From Streptomyces sp. CNQ085 (GTDB lineage: Bacteria; Actinomycetota; Actinomycetes; Streptomycetales; Streptomycetaceae), in assembly GCF_022614595.1 (NCBI RefSeq), contig NZ_JAJFAU010000027.1, positions 1 through 42,165 of the forward strand: 42,165 nt of DNA. The letters are read 5' to 3'. The position numbers and the translations under genes are program-made. The notes beneath the pieces were generated by a model. It saw only the letters and a list, made by a program, of their open reading frames with translations, ran no database searches and was not told where the DNA came from. Below are positions 10,576-21,171 of this stretch, piece after piece (the first letter of the stretch is position 1; the number at the start of each line of letters is the position of its first letter).

Positions 10576-11832
10576 ATGGGGCTTTTCCCTCGGAGGACCT
10601 TCGGCGCGGCGGCGGTCGGGGTGCTCTCCGGCTCGCTGCTGACCGGCCCGGGGGCGGGAGCGGCGTCGGCGGGGGTGCGGGGCGGGAGCGGCCGGCACCG
10701 GGCCGGTCAGCGGTTGCGCGGAGTGTGGGTGGCGACCGTCGCCAACATCGACTGGCCGGCCAGGCCCGGGCTCGCCGCGGCCGAGCAGCGAAGACAGCTG
10801 CTGGCGCACCTGGACACGGCGGTCGAGCGCCGTCTCAACACGGTGTTCTTCCAGGTGAGGCCCACTGCGGACGCCCTGTGGCCCTCGCCGTACGAGCCCT
10901 GGGCGCAGTATCTCACCGGCACCCAGGGCGAGGACCCCGGCTGGGATCCGCTGGGCTTCGCCGTGTGCGAGGCCCACCGGCGCGGGCTGGAGCTGCACGC
11001 CTGGTTCAATCCCTACCGGGTGGCCAACCACACAGACCCCGCGCGGCTGGCGGACTCCCACCCCGCGCGCCACCACCCGGAATGGGTGGTGGCCTACGGC
11101 GGCAAGCTCTACTACAACCCCGGGCTCCCCGAGGTGCGTGCCTTCGTCCAGGACGCGATGTTCGACGCGGTGGAGCGCTACGACATCGACGGCATGCACT
11201 GGGACGACTACTTCTACCCGTACCCGGTGGCGGGCGAGGTCTTCGACGACGACGCCGCCTACGAGCGGTACGGCGCGGCCTTCGCCGACCGGGCCGACTG
11301 GCGGCGCGACAACATCGACCGGCTGGTCCGGGAGGCCGCGCTGCGCCTGAGGCGGACCAAACCGCGCGTGCGCTTCGGGATCAGCCCCTTCGCCGTGTGG
11401 CGCAACGCGGGCACCGACCCGGAGGGCTCCGACACCCGCGCGGGCGTGGAGACCTACGACGACCTGTACGCCGACACCCGCAAGTGGGTGCGTGAGCGCT
11501 GGATCGACTGCATCGTGCCGCAGGTGTACTGGGACATCGGCTTCGCCGCCGCCGACTACGCGAAGCTGGTGCCCTGGTGGGCCGACGTGGTGAGGGGCAC
11601 CGGCGTCGAACTCCACATCGGCGAGGCGCTGTACAAGGCGGGTGACCCGGCCCAGGGGCCGGCCTGGCACGATCCGGCCGAACTCTCCCGCCACCTGACG
11701 TTCTGCGGCCGCCACCCCGAGGTCCGCGGCAACGCCTACTTCTCGGCGAGACACGTCGCCGCGGACCCGATCGGAGCGATGAGCCGGGTGGTGGAGGACC
11801 ACTACGACCGTCCGGTGCGGGCACCCCGCTAG
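10576..11832 (+). CDS. Exported GHL10/DUF187 (YngK-like) glycoside hydrolase-like protein
   Basis: A 418-residue secreted protein. The N-terminus FPRRTFGAAAVGVLSGSLL has a twin-arginine motif, hydrophobic core and Ala-rich cleavage region, so Tat export is likely. From about residue 48 the GHL10 barrel begins with RGVWVATVANIDWP. It continues through NTVFFQVRPTADALWPS, GLELHAWFNPYR, YYNPGLPEVR, YDIDGMHWDDYFYPYP, FGISPFAVWRN, and WIDCIVPQVYWDIG. The acidic residues in DGMHWDDY are candidate catalytic or metal-binding residues. Relatives are thought to act on cell-wall or other polysaccharides, but substrates are uncertain. A strong AGGAGGAGG precedes the ATG. Confidence 0.88.
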   Translation: MGLFPRRTFGAAAVGVLSGSLLTGPGAGAASAGVRGGSGRHRAGQRLRGVWVATVANIDWPARPGLAAAEQRRQLLAHLDTAVERRLNTVFFQVRPTADALWPSPYEPWAQYLTGTQGEDPGWDPLGFAVCEAHRRGLELHAWFNPYRVANHTDPARLADSHPARHHPEWVVAYGGKLYYNPGLPEVRAFVQDAMFDAVERYDIDGMHWDDYFYPYPVAGEVFDDDAAYERYGAAFADRADWRRDNIDRLVREAALRLRRTKPRVRFGISPFAVWRNAGTDPEGSDTRAGVETYDDLYADTRKWVRERWIDCIVPQVYWDIGFAAADYAKLVPWWADVVRGTGVELHIGEALYKAGDPAQGPAWHDPAELSRHLTFCGRHPEVRGNAYFSARHVAADPIGAMSRVVEDHYDRPVRAPR

Positions 11833-11872
11833 CGCTCCCGCGTGTTCCCCCGTTCGGCGTGGGGCCCCGGCC

Positions 11873-12094
11873 TCAGCGGCGCCGGGGCTCGCCGTGCTCC
11901 AGCAGGGGCTCGCCGTGGTGCCTCACCACGGAGTCGGGCCCCGGCGACATCACGGTCTCGTGTCCGTCCTCGAAGCGGACCCGGTACGGCGGCTCGCCGT
12001 TCGTGCCCAGTACCTCGATGATCTCCGCGACCCTCTCGTGCTGCCCCACGAACCTGCCATGGACCAGCAGCAGGTCTCCCGCGTTCGCCTGCAT
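11873..12094 (-). CDS. DUF1918 domain-containing protein
   Basis: A 73-residue protein matching the actinobacterial DUF1918 pattern: an N-terminal GDLLLVHG beta strand, VAEIIEVLG, PPYRVRFEDGHET and the end SPGPDSVVRHH. The fold is a small SH3-like barrel and the function is unknown. AGGAGA sits correctly before the ATG on the minus strand. The upstream stretch (12108-12146) is unusually AT-rich for this window and probably holds its promoter. Confidence 0.85.
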   Translation of the reverse strand: MQANAGDLLLVHGRFVGQHERVAEIIEVLGTNGEPPYRVRFEDGHETVMSPGPDSVVRHHGEPLLEHGEPRRR

Positions 12095-12183
12095 CGGCGG
12101 TCTCCTGTCCGTATAAAGAAGAAAATCCTGTTCATTCCGATTCTAGAGGCGGAAGGCGGCCGTGCGCCCGCGAGCGCGGAAGC

Positions 12184-12240
12184 GGGGAGACGGACGGGAG
12201 ACGGACGGGAGACGGAGGGGAGACGGAGGGGAGACGGAGG
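12184..12240 (+). repeat. Short tandem repeat, 11-base unit
   Basis: About five imperfect copies of GGGAGACGGAC or GGGAGACGGAG run head to tail in the gap between the DUF1918 gene and the next GNAT gene. The 11-base period does not preserve a reading frame and the repeat is outside any supported gene. It looks like slippage expansion. Confidence 0.7.
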
Positions 12241-12292
12241 GAGGGGCAAAACCGGTCGACGGGCCGCACCGGGGCTGCCAGGCTCTCCAGCC

Positions 12293-12712
12293 ATGAGCAT
12301 CCCGTACGAGATCTCCACCGACCCCGCCCGCCTCGACGCCGCCCGCGTCCACCGCTGGCTGTCCACCGACGCCTACTGGGCGCTGGGCCGCAGTCGTGTG
12401 AAACAGGACACGGCCATCGCGGGCTCGCTCAACCTCGGGGCGTACGACCGGGACACCGGTGAGCAGCTCGGCTATGCGCGAGTGGTCACCGACCGGGCCA
12501 CCTTCGCCTGGCTGTGCGACGTCTACGTCGCCCCCGCCGCCCGTGGCCGGGGCCTTGGGAAGGCGCTGGTGGGAGCCGCGCTCGCGGAACTGGAGCCCTG
12601 CGGGCTGGGGCGGGTGCTGCTGGCCACCGAGGACGCGCACGGCCTCTACGAGGGCCTCGGCTTCCGCCGGCCGGCGGCTCCGGGGCAGCTGATGGCGCTG
12701 GTCCCCGGGTGA
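12293..12712 (+). CDS. GNAT-family N-acetyltransferase
   Basis: A 139-residue single-domain acetyltransferase. It opens MSIPYEISTDPARLD. It has the strand AWLCDVYVAPAARGRGLGKALV, which includes the acetyl-CoA pyrophosphate loop (Q/RxxGxG/A: ARGRGLG), and the C-terminal LYEGLGFRRP motif. The HxWLSxDAYWALGRS segment near residues 20-32 is common in a subgroup of small GNATs of unknown substrate. ATG 12293 was chosen because it begins at the usual N-terminal strand; longer in-frame starts would add the upstream tandem repeat. Confidence 0.85.
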   Translation: MSIPYEISTDPARLDAARVHRWLSTDAYWALGRSRVKQDTAIAGSLNLGAYDRDTGEQLGYARVVTDRATFAWLCDVYVAPAARGRGLGKALVGAALAELEPCGLGRVLLATEDAHGLYEGLGFRRPAAPGQLMALVPG

Positions 12713-12784
12713 TCCGGGCATACGTCCGAAAACAGTCCGTGCCCGACCGTCGAACAATCCGGTTCACGGTTCTACCATCCGGTA

Positions 12785-13357
12785 ATGCACCTGCGGATCA
12801 CGCTGCTCGCCGCCGCCCGGAGCTCGTCCCCGCTGGACGTGCGCTTCGAGGACGACCGTCCTCTGGACGCCGCCGGGTGGTGGGAGGCCGAGCGGGCCAT
12901 CCCGGCGTACGCGCACCTGGCGGGCGCCGAGCTGCGCTACTGCTCCCCGACCATGCGCTGCCGCGAGACCGGGGGCGTCCTGGGGATGCGGCCGCTGGCC
13001 CAGCCCGCGCTGCGCGAGTGCGACATGGGCCGGTGGCGCGGACACACCCTCAGGGAGGTCGCCGCGATCGAGTCGCGGGCCGTGGACATCTGGCTCGCCG
13101 ACCCCCACGCCACTCCGCACGGGGGCGAGTCGCTGTTCTCCTTCATCCTGCGCATCGGTGAATGGCTCGACACCCGGCCCGGCGGCGAGGGCGACGCCCT
13201 GATCGCTGCGGTCGTCGAGCCGACGGTGCTGCGCGCGGCCGCGGTGTACGCGCTGAAGGCGCCGCCGCACACCTACTGGCGGGTGGACGTCCGGCCGCTG
13301 TCGTCGGTCACTCTGGCCGGGCGGGCGGGGGACTGGACGCTGGCCATGGACCACTGA
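12785..13357 (+). CDS. Histidine-phosphatase-fold protein lacking catalytic histidines
   Basis: A 190-residue protein with the layout of the histidine phosphatase (phosphoglycerate-mutase-like) superfamily: LRYCSPTMRCRETG corresponds to the usual CSPxxRxxET segment, RECDMGRWRGHTL to the ExxxGxWeG segment, and HGGESLFSFILRIGEWLD to the GES segment. The N-terminal RHG motif is replaced by AARSSS, and the second catalytic histidine region reads VVEPTVLRAA rather than a SHG motif. Both His that should carry out phosphoryl transfer are therefore missing. It may bind a phosphorylated ligand without hydrolysing it. I recall similar degenerate proteins in other Streptomyces, so this looks like a family trait rather than a fresh mutation. 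Confidence 0.75.
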   Translation: MHLRITLLAAARSSSPLDVRFEDDRPLDAAGWWEAERAIPAYAHLAGAELRYCSPTMRCRETGGVLGMRPLAQPALRECDMGRWRGHTLREVAAIESRAVDIWLADPHATPHGGESLFSFILRIGEWLDTRPGGEGDALIAAVVEPTVLRAAAVYALKAPPHTYWRVDVRPLSSVTLAGRAGDWTLAMDH

Positions 13358-13365
13358 CGTGCGGC

Positions 13366-13386
13366 GGGGGGGGGGGGGGGGGGGGG
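13366..13386. repeat. 21-base G homopolymer
   Basis: An uninterrupted run of 21 G residues directly downstream of the phosphatase-like gene. Its length is not reliable in any sequencing technology. It overlaps the left arm of the hairpin that separates this gene from the convergent MerR gene. Confidence 0.9.
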
Positions 13387-13408
13387 TGCGGCGTTCCCGC
13401 CGCACCCC
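13383..13408. terminator. Bidirectional terminator-like hairpin
   Basis: An 11-bp perfect stem GGGGTGCGGCG / CGCCGCACCCC with a TTCC loop lies between two converging stop codons (13357 and 13430). There is no T-run. Confidence 0.55.
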
Positions 13409-13429
13409 GCCTCTCCCGCTCGGGGAGGC

Positions 13430-14179
13430 CTACAGCTCCCGCTCGGCGTAGGCGCCCATGGCGTCCCGGACGAAGGCCGCCGTGCCCTCGCCGTACCGGT
13501 CGTAGGCGGCGGTGAAGCGCGGGTCGTCGACGTACATCTGCCCGAGCCCGGCGAACTGCTCCGCACCGGGGCGCCTGCCCTGCCAGCCGGCGGACACCCA
13601 CTCGTAGTGCCGCCGGGTGATCGCGAGTACCTCCTCGCTGTCCGGTGCGAGACCGGCCCGGTGGGCGCGGGCGTAGTCGGTGGAGATGTCGGTCTGGCGC
13701 TGTTGGAGGGCCTTCCTGCTCTCCTCCGTCAGCGAGCGCCACCAGCGGTCGCCACGCTCGAAGGCGTCGCGGCCCCAGCGTTCGATCACCTCGTCCTCGT
13801 ACTCGGTATGGTCGAAACCGTCGAGAGCCTCCTGGGGCATCAGGGGCTCGCCTCCTTCCATCCTGGCCAACGTCTTCCGCACCGACTCGATCCGCCGGCC
13901 CAGGCGCTCCCGCTCCCGTTCGAGCAGCTCCAGATGGGTGTGCAGCGCGGCGGCCGCGTCCCGCTGCCCGTCGAGCGCCTCGGAGATGGCGGTCAGCCCC
14001 AGGCCGAGCTCGCGCAGCAGCAGGATCCGCTGGAGTCGCACCAGCGCGCGCTCGTCGTAGTAGCGGATCCCGCCGTGCCCGACCCGGCTGGGACGCAGCA
14101 GCCCCACGGCGTCGTAGTGGCGCAGAGTGCGGCTGGTGGTCCCGGCCGAACGGGCGATCTCCTGAATGGACCATTCCAT
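13430..14179 (-). CDS. TipA-type MerR-family transcriptional regulator
   Basis: A 249-residue regulator. The N-terminal MerR winged helix (residues 1-~70) reads MEWSIQEIARSAGTTSRTLRHYDAVGLL...GIRYYDERALVRLQRI. A coiled-coil dimerisation helix follows (residues ~80-115, rich in Glu/Arg). The rest is a TipAS-like ligand domain (WRSLTEESRKALQQ; AITRRHYEWVSAGW; GLGQMYVDDPRFTAAYD; FVRDAMGAYAEREL). TipA proteins bind thiopeptides and other hydrophobic compounds and activate multidrug-type genes. ATG 14179 places the recognition helix at the N-terminus. A MerR-style promoter lies 45-75 bases upstream, so autoregulation is likely. Confidence 0.92.
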   Translation of the reverse strand: MEWSIQEIARSAGTTSRTLRHYDAVGLLRPSRVGHGGIRYYDERALVRLQRILLLRELGLGLTAISEALDGQRDAAAALHTHLELLERERERLGRRIESVRKTLARMEGGEPLMPQEALDGFDHTEYEDEVIERWGRDAFERGDRWWRSLTEESRKALQQRQTDISTDYARAHRAGLAPDSEEVLAITRRHYEWVSAGWQGRRPGAEQFAGLGQMYVDDPRFTAAYDRYGEGTAAFVRDAMGAYAEREL

Positions 14180-14223
14180 CGCCTGCCGCCTCCGGGGCCT
14201 CGGTGATCTGGTCGGTGCCGACG

Positions 14224-14254
14224 ACGCTAGGGGTTTACGCGGCGTCAACCGCAA
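14224..14254 (-). promoter_or_regulatory. MerR-type promoter and operator of the TipA-like gene
   Basis: Reading the minus strand: -35 TTGCGG, a 19-base spacer and -10 TAGCGT. The spacer region overlaps a 19-bp near-perfect palindrome (GGTTGACGC C GCGTAAACC, 14232-14250). An overlong spacer filled by a dyad is the hallmark of MerR-activated promoters, in which the activator twists DNA to realign the hexamers. Confidence 0.65.
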
Positions 14255-14317
14255 GCCCGGCACCGGGGTCCGTCCCCGAAGGCCGCGAGAGGCGCGGTGA
14301 GGGGTGCGGTGAAGGCG

Positions 14318-15130
14318 CTACGACCTGCGACGGGGCCTGCCGCGACGACCGCCCCCGGCACCGCCGGAACCCCTCAAGCCTCCGGAGCCGCGCCGGACGT
14401 CCCGGCCGGACTGCCCGCCTCCCACGGACTTCCGCCGCGCGCCACCCCCGTCCGGGCGCCTAGGCTTCTCCTTGTCCCGCTTCTCCCGCCCGCCCGGCCC
14501 GGCCTCCTCGGCGGCGGGGCGGCGGCCCCGGGTGCTGTTGACGGTCCGGCCCCGGACGATCCCGATGAGGTCCTCCACGAGATCGGTGGTCCGGTCCTCC
14601 CGCCACGACAGTGCGACGCGTGACCGGGGGGTGTCCGTGACGGGCCGGTAGGTGAGGTCCCTGCGGTGGTGCAGCCGGGCGAGCGACTGCGGCACGACGA
14701 GCAGTCCCACCCCCGCCGCCACCAGCTCGATGGCGTCCGCCGTCGTGGCGGGGCGCTCGAAGGCGGGCCGCCCCGGCGGGCGCTCCCACTCCAGGGTGTC
14801 GTCGAGGGGGTGCAGCACGGTCTCCTCGTCCAGTTCCCCGGCGGACACCTCCTCGACGGCGGTCACCAGGTGGTCCCTGGGGACCACGACCACCGTGGTC
14901 TCGGTGTAGAGGGGGATCGCGCTGAGATCCGTACGGTCGGTGGGCAGCCGCAGGAAGCCCGCGTCGGCGCCGCCGTCGCGCAGCACGCCGGCCGCCCCGG
15001 CGGCGGGCACCTGGACGAGGTCGAGCGGGACACCCGGCAGTCGCTCGTTCCAGATCCGCACCCACTTGGTGGGCGTCACTCCCGGGACGTACGCGAGCCG
15101 GAACGAGGAGGATGTTTCCGAGCCGTTCAC
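14318..15130 (-). CDS. LysR-type substrate-binding-domain protein without HTH
   Basis: A 270-residue protein that looks like the effector domain of a LysR regulator: FRLAYVPGVTPTKWVRIWNERLP, GGADAGFLRLP, AIPLYTETTVVVVPRDH, and a C-terminal GVGLLVVPQSLARLHHR. There is no N-terminal helix-turn-helix. Residues ~215-270 form a Gly/Arg/Lys-rich basic tail. The start is GTG 15130, six bases after a -10-like TAGCCT on the minus strand, which implies a leaderless mRNA. It is divergent from the DUF5997 gene, an arrangement I recall in other Streptomyces. The basic tail might bind nucleic acid, but that is inference. The absence of an HTH seems to be a feature of this family. Confidence 0.75.
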   Translation of the reverse strand: MNGSETSSSFRLAYVPGVTPTKWVRIWNERLPGVPLDLVQVPAAGAAGVLRDGGADAGFLRLPTDRTDLSAIPLYTETTVVVVPRDHLVTAVEEVSAGELDEETVLHPLDDTLEWERPPGRPAFERPATTADAIELVAAGVGLLVVPQSLARLHHRRDLTYRPVTDTPRSRVALSWREDRTTDLVEDLIGIVRGRTVNSTRGRRPAAEEAGPGGREKRDKEKPRRPDGGGARRKSVGGGQSGRDVRRGSGGLRGSGGAGGGRRGRPRRRS

Positions 15131-15136
15131 CGGGCC

Positions 15137-15193
15137 AGGCTACCGGGGAGCCGGGGCCGGGTGGCGGGAGGAGCCGCGGGCGCTCGATACCCT
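15137..15193. promoter_or_regulatory. Back-to-back leaderless promoters
   Basis: A minus-strand -10 TAGCCT (15142-15137) lies six bases from the leftward GTG start. A plus-strand -10 TACCCT (15188-15193) lies seven bases from the rightward ATG 15201. In both cases the transcript would begin at or next to the start codon. Neither gene has a ribosome-binding site. Confidence 0.5.
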
Positions 15194-15200
15194 GGACCCC

Positions 15201-15605
15201 ATGAAGTCGCAGCAGACCGCCCAGACGATGAAGCCCGCCACCGCGGCGAAGAAGCTGGGCGTGTACCTCGAGGCCACCCCCGCCGAGTTCCGGGAGGGCG
15301 TCGTCTCACGCGCGGAACTGAACGCGCTGCAGACCGACCCGCCCGAGTGGCTGAGGGAGCTGCGGCGCGACGGACCGCACCCCCGCCCGGTGGTCGCGGC
15401 GAAGCTGGGCGTCTCCAACTCGGGACTCGCGCGCGGCGGGATCACCGACCCCCTGACCACCGAGCAGATCGAGGCGCTGAAGGCGGAGGACCCCGGGTGG
15501 CTGCGGAAGGAGCGCGCCACCCAGGCGGAGGTCCGCAAGGAGGCGGCGCGCCTGAAGGAGCGGAAGGCGGAGCAGGAGGACCAGCCCCGCCCGCCGCGCC
15601 CCTGA
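15201..15605 (+). CDS. DUF5997-family protein
   Basis: A 134-residue soluble protein with the conserved body MKPATAAKKLGVYLEATPAEF, then SRAELNALQTDPPEWLRELRRDGPHPRPVVA and AKLGVSNSGLARGG. The last ~35 residues are charged and helical (KERATQAEVRKEAARLKERKAEQE). The LGVSNSGLARGG segment resembles a short helix-turn-helix, but function is not established. It is divergent from the LysR-domain protein and probably translated from a leaderless mRNA. Confidence 0.8.
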   Translation: MKSQQTAQTMKPATAAKKLGVYLEATPAEFREGVVSRAELNALQTDPPEWLRELRRDGPHPRPVVAAKLGVSNSGLARGGITDPLTTEQIEALKAEDPGWLRKERATQAEVRKEAARLKERKAEQEDQPRPPRP

Positions 15606-15742
15606 TCCCGTCCCCCGCCGTGCGGCGCCGCGCTCGTGGCCGCAGCCCCGCCCGGCCCGTCGGCCGGTCCTTCCGACCGACCGGCGGGCCGGGCGTCTTC
15701 ACGGGCGTCTTCCCCTCGCTCCCGGCGCCGCACCATGCGCTC

Positions 15743-16825
<1,083 letters not shown>

Positions 16826-16943
16826 GCCGGCGGAGGCGTCCGCCGGTGCCGGCGGGCGGCGTGTGCGCGGCTGCCGGTGCGCTGCCGACGGCGATGATGC
16901 CCGCGCCGTGCCGCGCGGGTGGGGAAGGGAACGGTAAGACACC

Positions 16944-18091
16944 GTGAGCGTCACCGCTGCCAAGGGATTCACCGCGACGGGGATCGCCGCCGGGATCAAG
17001 GACAACGGCAACCCCGACCTGGCCCTGGTCGTCAACACCGGGCCGCGCCTGGCCGCCGCCGGTGTGTTCACCTCCAACCGGGTCAAGGCCGCCCCCGTCC
17101 TCTGGTCCGAGCAGGTGCTCAGGGGCGGGCAGGTGTCCGCGGTCGTCCTCAACTCCGGCGGCGCCAACGCCTGCACCGGCCCGCTCGGCTTCCAGGACAC
17201 CCACGCCACCGCCGAGAAGGCCGCCGAGGTGCTCGGCCACAGCGCCGGCGAGGTCGCCGTCTGCTCCACCGGCCTGATCGGCGTCCGGCTGCCGATGGAC
17301 CGGCTGCTGCCGGGGATCGAGGAGGCCGCCGAGGCGCTCTCCCCGCACGGCGGCGACAGGGCCGCCATCGCCGTCAAGACCACCGACACCGTGCACAAGA
17401 CCGCCGTGGCCGAGGGCGACGGCTGGGTCGTGGGCGGCATGGCCAAGGGCGCGGGCATGCTCGCCCCCGGTCTGGCGACCATGCTCGTGGTCCTCACCAC
17501 CGACGCCGACGTGGACGCCCCCGGTCTGGACGCCGCACTGCGCGAGGCCACCCGTACCACCTTCGACCGCGTCGACTCCGACGGCTGCATGTCCACCAAC
17601 GACACCGTGCTGCTGCTGGCCTCCGGAGCCTCGGGGGCCGCCCCGGAGGCGGAGGAGTTCACCGAGGCCGTGCGGACCGTCTGCGGCGACCTGGCGCAGC
17701 AGCTGGTCCTGGACGCCGAGGGGGCCTCCAAGGACATCCGGATCGAAGTGGTGAACGCCGCCGACGAGGACGACGCCGTCGAGGTGGGCCGCGCCATCGC
17801 CCGCAACAACCTCCTCAAGTGCGCCGTCCACGGCGAGGACCCCAACTGGGGCCGGGTCCTGTCCGCCATCGGCACCACCTCCGCCGCCTTCGAGCCCGGC
17901 CGGCTCAACGTCGCCATCAACGGCGTGTGGGTCTGCCGCGGCGGATCGGTGGGCGAGGACCGCGAACTGGTGGACATGCGCTACCGCGAGGTCCGCATCA
18001 CCGCCGACCTGGCGGCGGGCACCGAGTCCGCCGTCATCTGGACCAACGACCTCACCTCCGACTACGTCCACGAGAACAGCGCTTATTCGTC

Positions 18092-18095
<4 letters not shown>
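16944..18095 (+). CDS. argJ: Bifunctional ornithine acetyltransferase / N-acetylglutamate synthase
   Basis: A 383-residue Ntn-type enzyme that moves the acetyl group from N-acetylornithine to glutamate. The self-cleavage site lies in [15 protein letters not shown]; Thr179 becomes the N-terminal nucleophile of the beta chain. Other conserved parts are [36 protein letters not shown] and [14 protein letters not shown] 16944 gives the usual MSVTAAKGF start. It ends in ATGA, overlapping argB by four bases. Whether it is mono- or bifunctional cannot be decided from sequence alone. Confidence 0.96.
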
Positions 18096-19002
<907 letters not shown>

Positions 19003-19006
<4 letters not shown>

Positions 19007-20253
19007 ACGACACCACAGGCACCCGTACGGGCACCGCCACCGCCACGCACGACGCCCCGCCTGGCAACACAGGCCTCACCCGGCGCTGGCAGGACGTGCT
19101 GATGGACAACTACGGCACCCCTCGCATCCCGATCACCCACGGAGAGGGCGCCCGGCTGTGGGACGCCGACGGCAGGGAATACCTTGACTTCGTCGGCGGC
19201 ATCGCCGTCAACTCGCTCGGCACCGCCCACCCGGCGGTCGTCCGCGCGGTCTCCGGGCAGATCGCCACCCTCGGCCACGTCTCCAATCTCTTCGTCGCCG
19301 AACCCCCGGTCGCCCTGGCCGAACGGCTGCTCCAGCTCTTCGACCGCGCGGGACGCGTCTACTTCTCCAACTCCGGTGCGGAGGCCGTCGAGGCGGCGTT
19401 CAAGATCGGCCGCCGGACCGGCCGGACACACATGGTCGCCACCGAGGGCGGCTTCCACGGCCGCACCATGGGCGCCCTCGCGCTGACCGGCCAGCCCGCC
19501 AAGCGTGATCCCTTCCTCCCGCTGCCCGGTGAGGTCACCCACGTCCCCTACGGCGACGCCGACGCGCTGCGGGCGGCTGTCACCGAGGAGACCGCGCTGG
19601 TGATCGTCGAGCCGCTCCAGGGCGAGAACGGCGTCGTCGTCCCGCCCGAGGGCTACCTGGCCGCGGCCCGCGAGATCACCGCCGCCACCGGCTCCCTGCT
19701 GGTGCTCGACGAGGTCCAGACGGGTATCGGCCGCACCGGGCACTGGTTCGCCTGCCAGGCGCGGGGGGTGCGGCCCGATGTCGTCACGCTCGCCAAGGGA
19801 CTGGGGGCCGGACTGCCCATCGGCGCCACGGTCGCCTTCGGCGAGGCCGCCGAACTGCTGGGCCCCGGCCACCACGGCTCCACCTTCGGCGGCAACCCGG
19901 TCTCCTGCGCGGCGGCGCTCGCCGTCCTGGACACCATCGCCTCCGAGGGGCTCCTCGATCAGGTCAAGAGGATCGGCAGCCGGCTGCGCGACGGTGTCCG
20001 GGCCCTGGGACACCCGCTGGTCGGCCAGGTCCGCGGCGCCGGGCTGCTGCTGGGTATCGTACTGACCGAACCCGTCGCACCCCAGGTGCAGCAGGCTGCC
20101 CAGGACGCGGGCTTCCTGGTGAACGCGTGCGCCCCGGACGTCGTCCGGCTGGCACCGCCGCTGATCATCGGCGAAGCCGAGGCGGACGCGCTGGTCCGGT
20201 CCCTCCCCGCCGTCCTCGACACCGCCGGCGGGACCCGACGAGCCGGAGACTGA
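19003..20253 (+). CDS. argD: Acetylornithine aminotransferase
   Basis: A 416-residue class III PLP aminotransferase that makes N-acetylornithine. After a variable Thr/Gly-rich N-terminus the fold starts at [18 protein letters not shown]. Key segments are [15 protein letters not shown] (PLP phosphate), [41 protein letters not shown] and [14 protein letters not shown] with the PLP lysine Lys265. The ATG overlaps the argB stop. Internal starts near GTG or ATG codons would remove part of the variable N-terminus. Confidence 0.96.
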
Positions 20254-20260
20254 CGAGACG

Positions 20261-20821
20261 ATGACCGAGGCGCAGGCGCAGGGCGGCAACCACGGCGGCC
20301 CCGCCCTACCCCATACGCGTACGGCCCGGCACCGCCGGATCGTGGAGATCCTGAACCGCGAGCCGGTCCGGTCCCAGAGCCAGCTCGCCAAGCTGCTCGC
20401 CGACGACGGGCTGAGCGTCACCCAGGCGACTCTCAGCCGGGATCTGGACGAGCTGGGCGCGGTGAAGATCCGCAACACCGGGGGCGAGCTGATCTACGCC
20501 GTCCCCGGCGAGGGCGGGGACCGCACGCCCCGGGCTCCGCTGGGGGAGTCCGCGAGCGAGGCGAGGATGGCGCGGCTGGCGGGCGAACTGCTGATCTCAG
20601 CCGAGGCGTCGGCCAACCTGGTGGTGCTTCGCACCCCGCCCGGCGCCGCCCAGTTCCTCGCCTCGGCCATCGACCAGGCGGAGGTGCACGACATCATCGG
20701 CACCATCGCGGGCGACGACACCCTGCTGCTGATCAGCCGTCATCCCACCGGTGGGCAGGAACTGGCCGACCACCTGCTGCGGCTGGCGCAGCGGAATTCC
20801 CCATCGCGCAACTCCAACTAG
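20261..20821 (+). CDS. argR: Arginine repressor
   Basis: A 186-residue regulator that binds ARG boxes as a hexamer with arginine as corepressor. The N-terminal winged helix (about residues 20-85) reads [25 protein letters not shown] and [17 protein letters not shown]. The C-terminal oligomerisation and arginine-binding domain reads [18 protein letters not shown] followed by [14 protein letters not shown]. It lies seven bases after argD. Probable targets inside this window are the ARG boxes before argC and argG. Confidence 0.96.
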   Translation: MTEAQAQGGNHGGPALPHTRTARHRRIVEILNREPVRSQSQLAKLLADDGLSVTQATLSRDLDELGAVKIRNTGGELIYAVPGEGGDRTPRAPLGESASEARMARLAGELLISAEASANLVVLRTPPGAAQFLASAIDQAEVHDIIGTIAGDDTLLLISRHPTGGQELADHLLRLAQRNSPSRNSN

Positions 20822-21171
20822 CCTTTCAGGCAAGTGAGTTGGGACAGGACACCCGGCTGCCGCCATGACACCGCTCTGTCCGGCATGGAAGGTTGTGGAG
20901 ACCATGTGCGGGGGTGAACGGCGGTGGTCCGGGCAGAGACCCGGGAAGCGGATCCCGAGCCGGTACGGGAACCGAGGAGACTGCGCAACGACAGCGGACT
21001 GACTCTCGCGGCCCCGGCGCGGTGCACGGGCTGCAGCGAGTCGTCCTGGGAGCGCTGCCTCAATGGCAGGACGCTCCCCCGAAACAGGCCGTGGCCGCTT
21101 TCGCGCGAGCGGTCGGCGTCCCCGCGGAGCCGCCGCTGAGGCAGCAGGGGGGCGGCCGCCGCGGCCGGTCG
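20822..21171. other. Non-coding or decayed stretch after argR
   Basis: 350 bases with open frames on both strands, none of which shows a recognisable domain, credible start or proper ribosome-binding site. Coding bias is weak. Together with the adjoining peptidoglycan-binding remnant it reads as decayed sequence at the left edge of the insertion between argR and argG. Confidence 0.4.
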
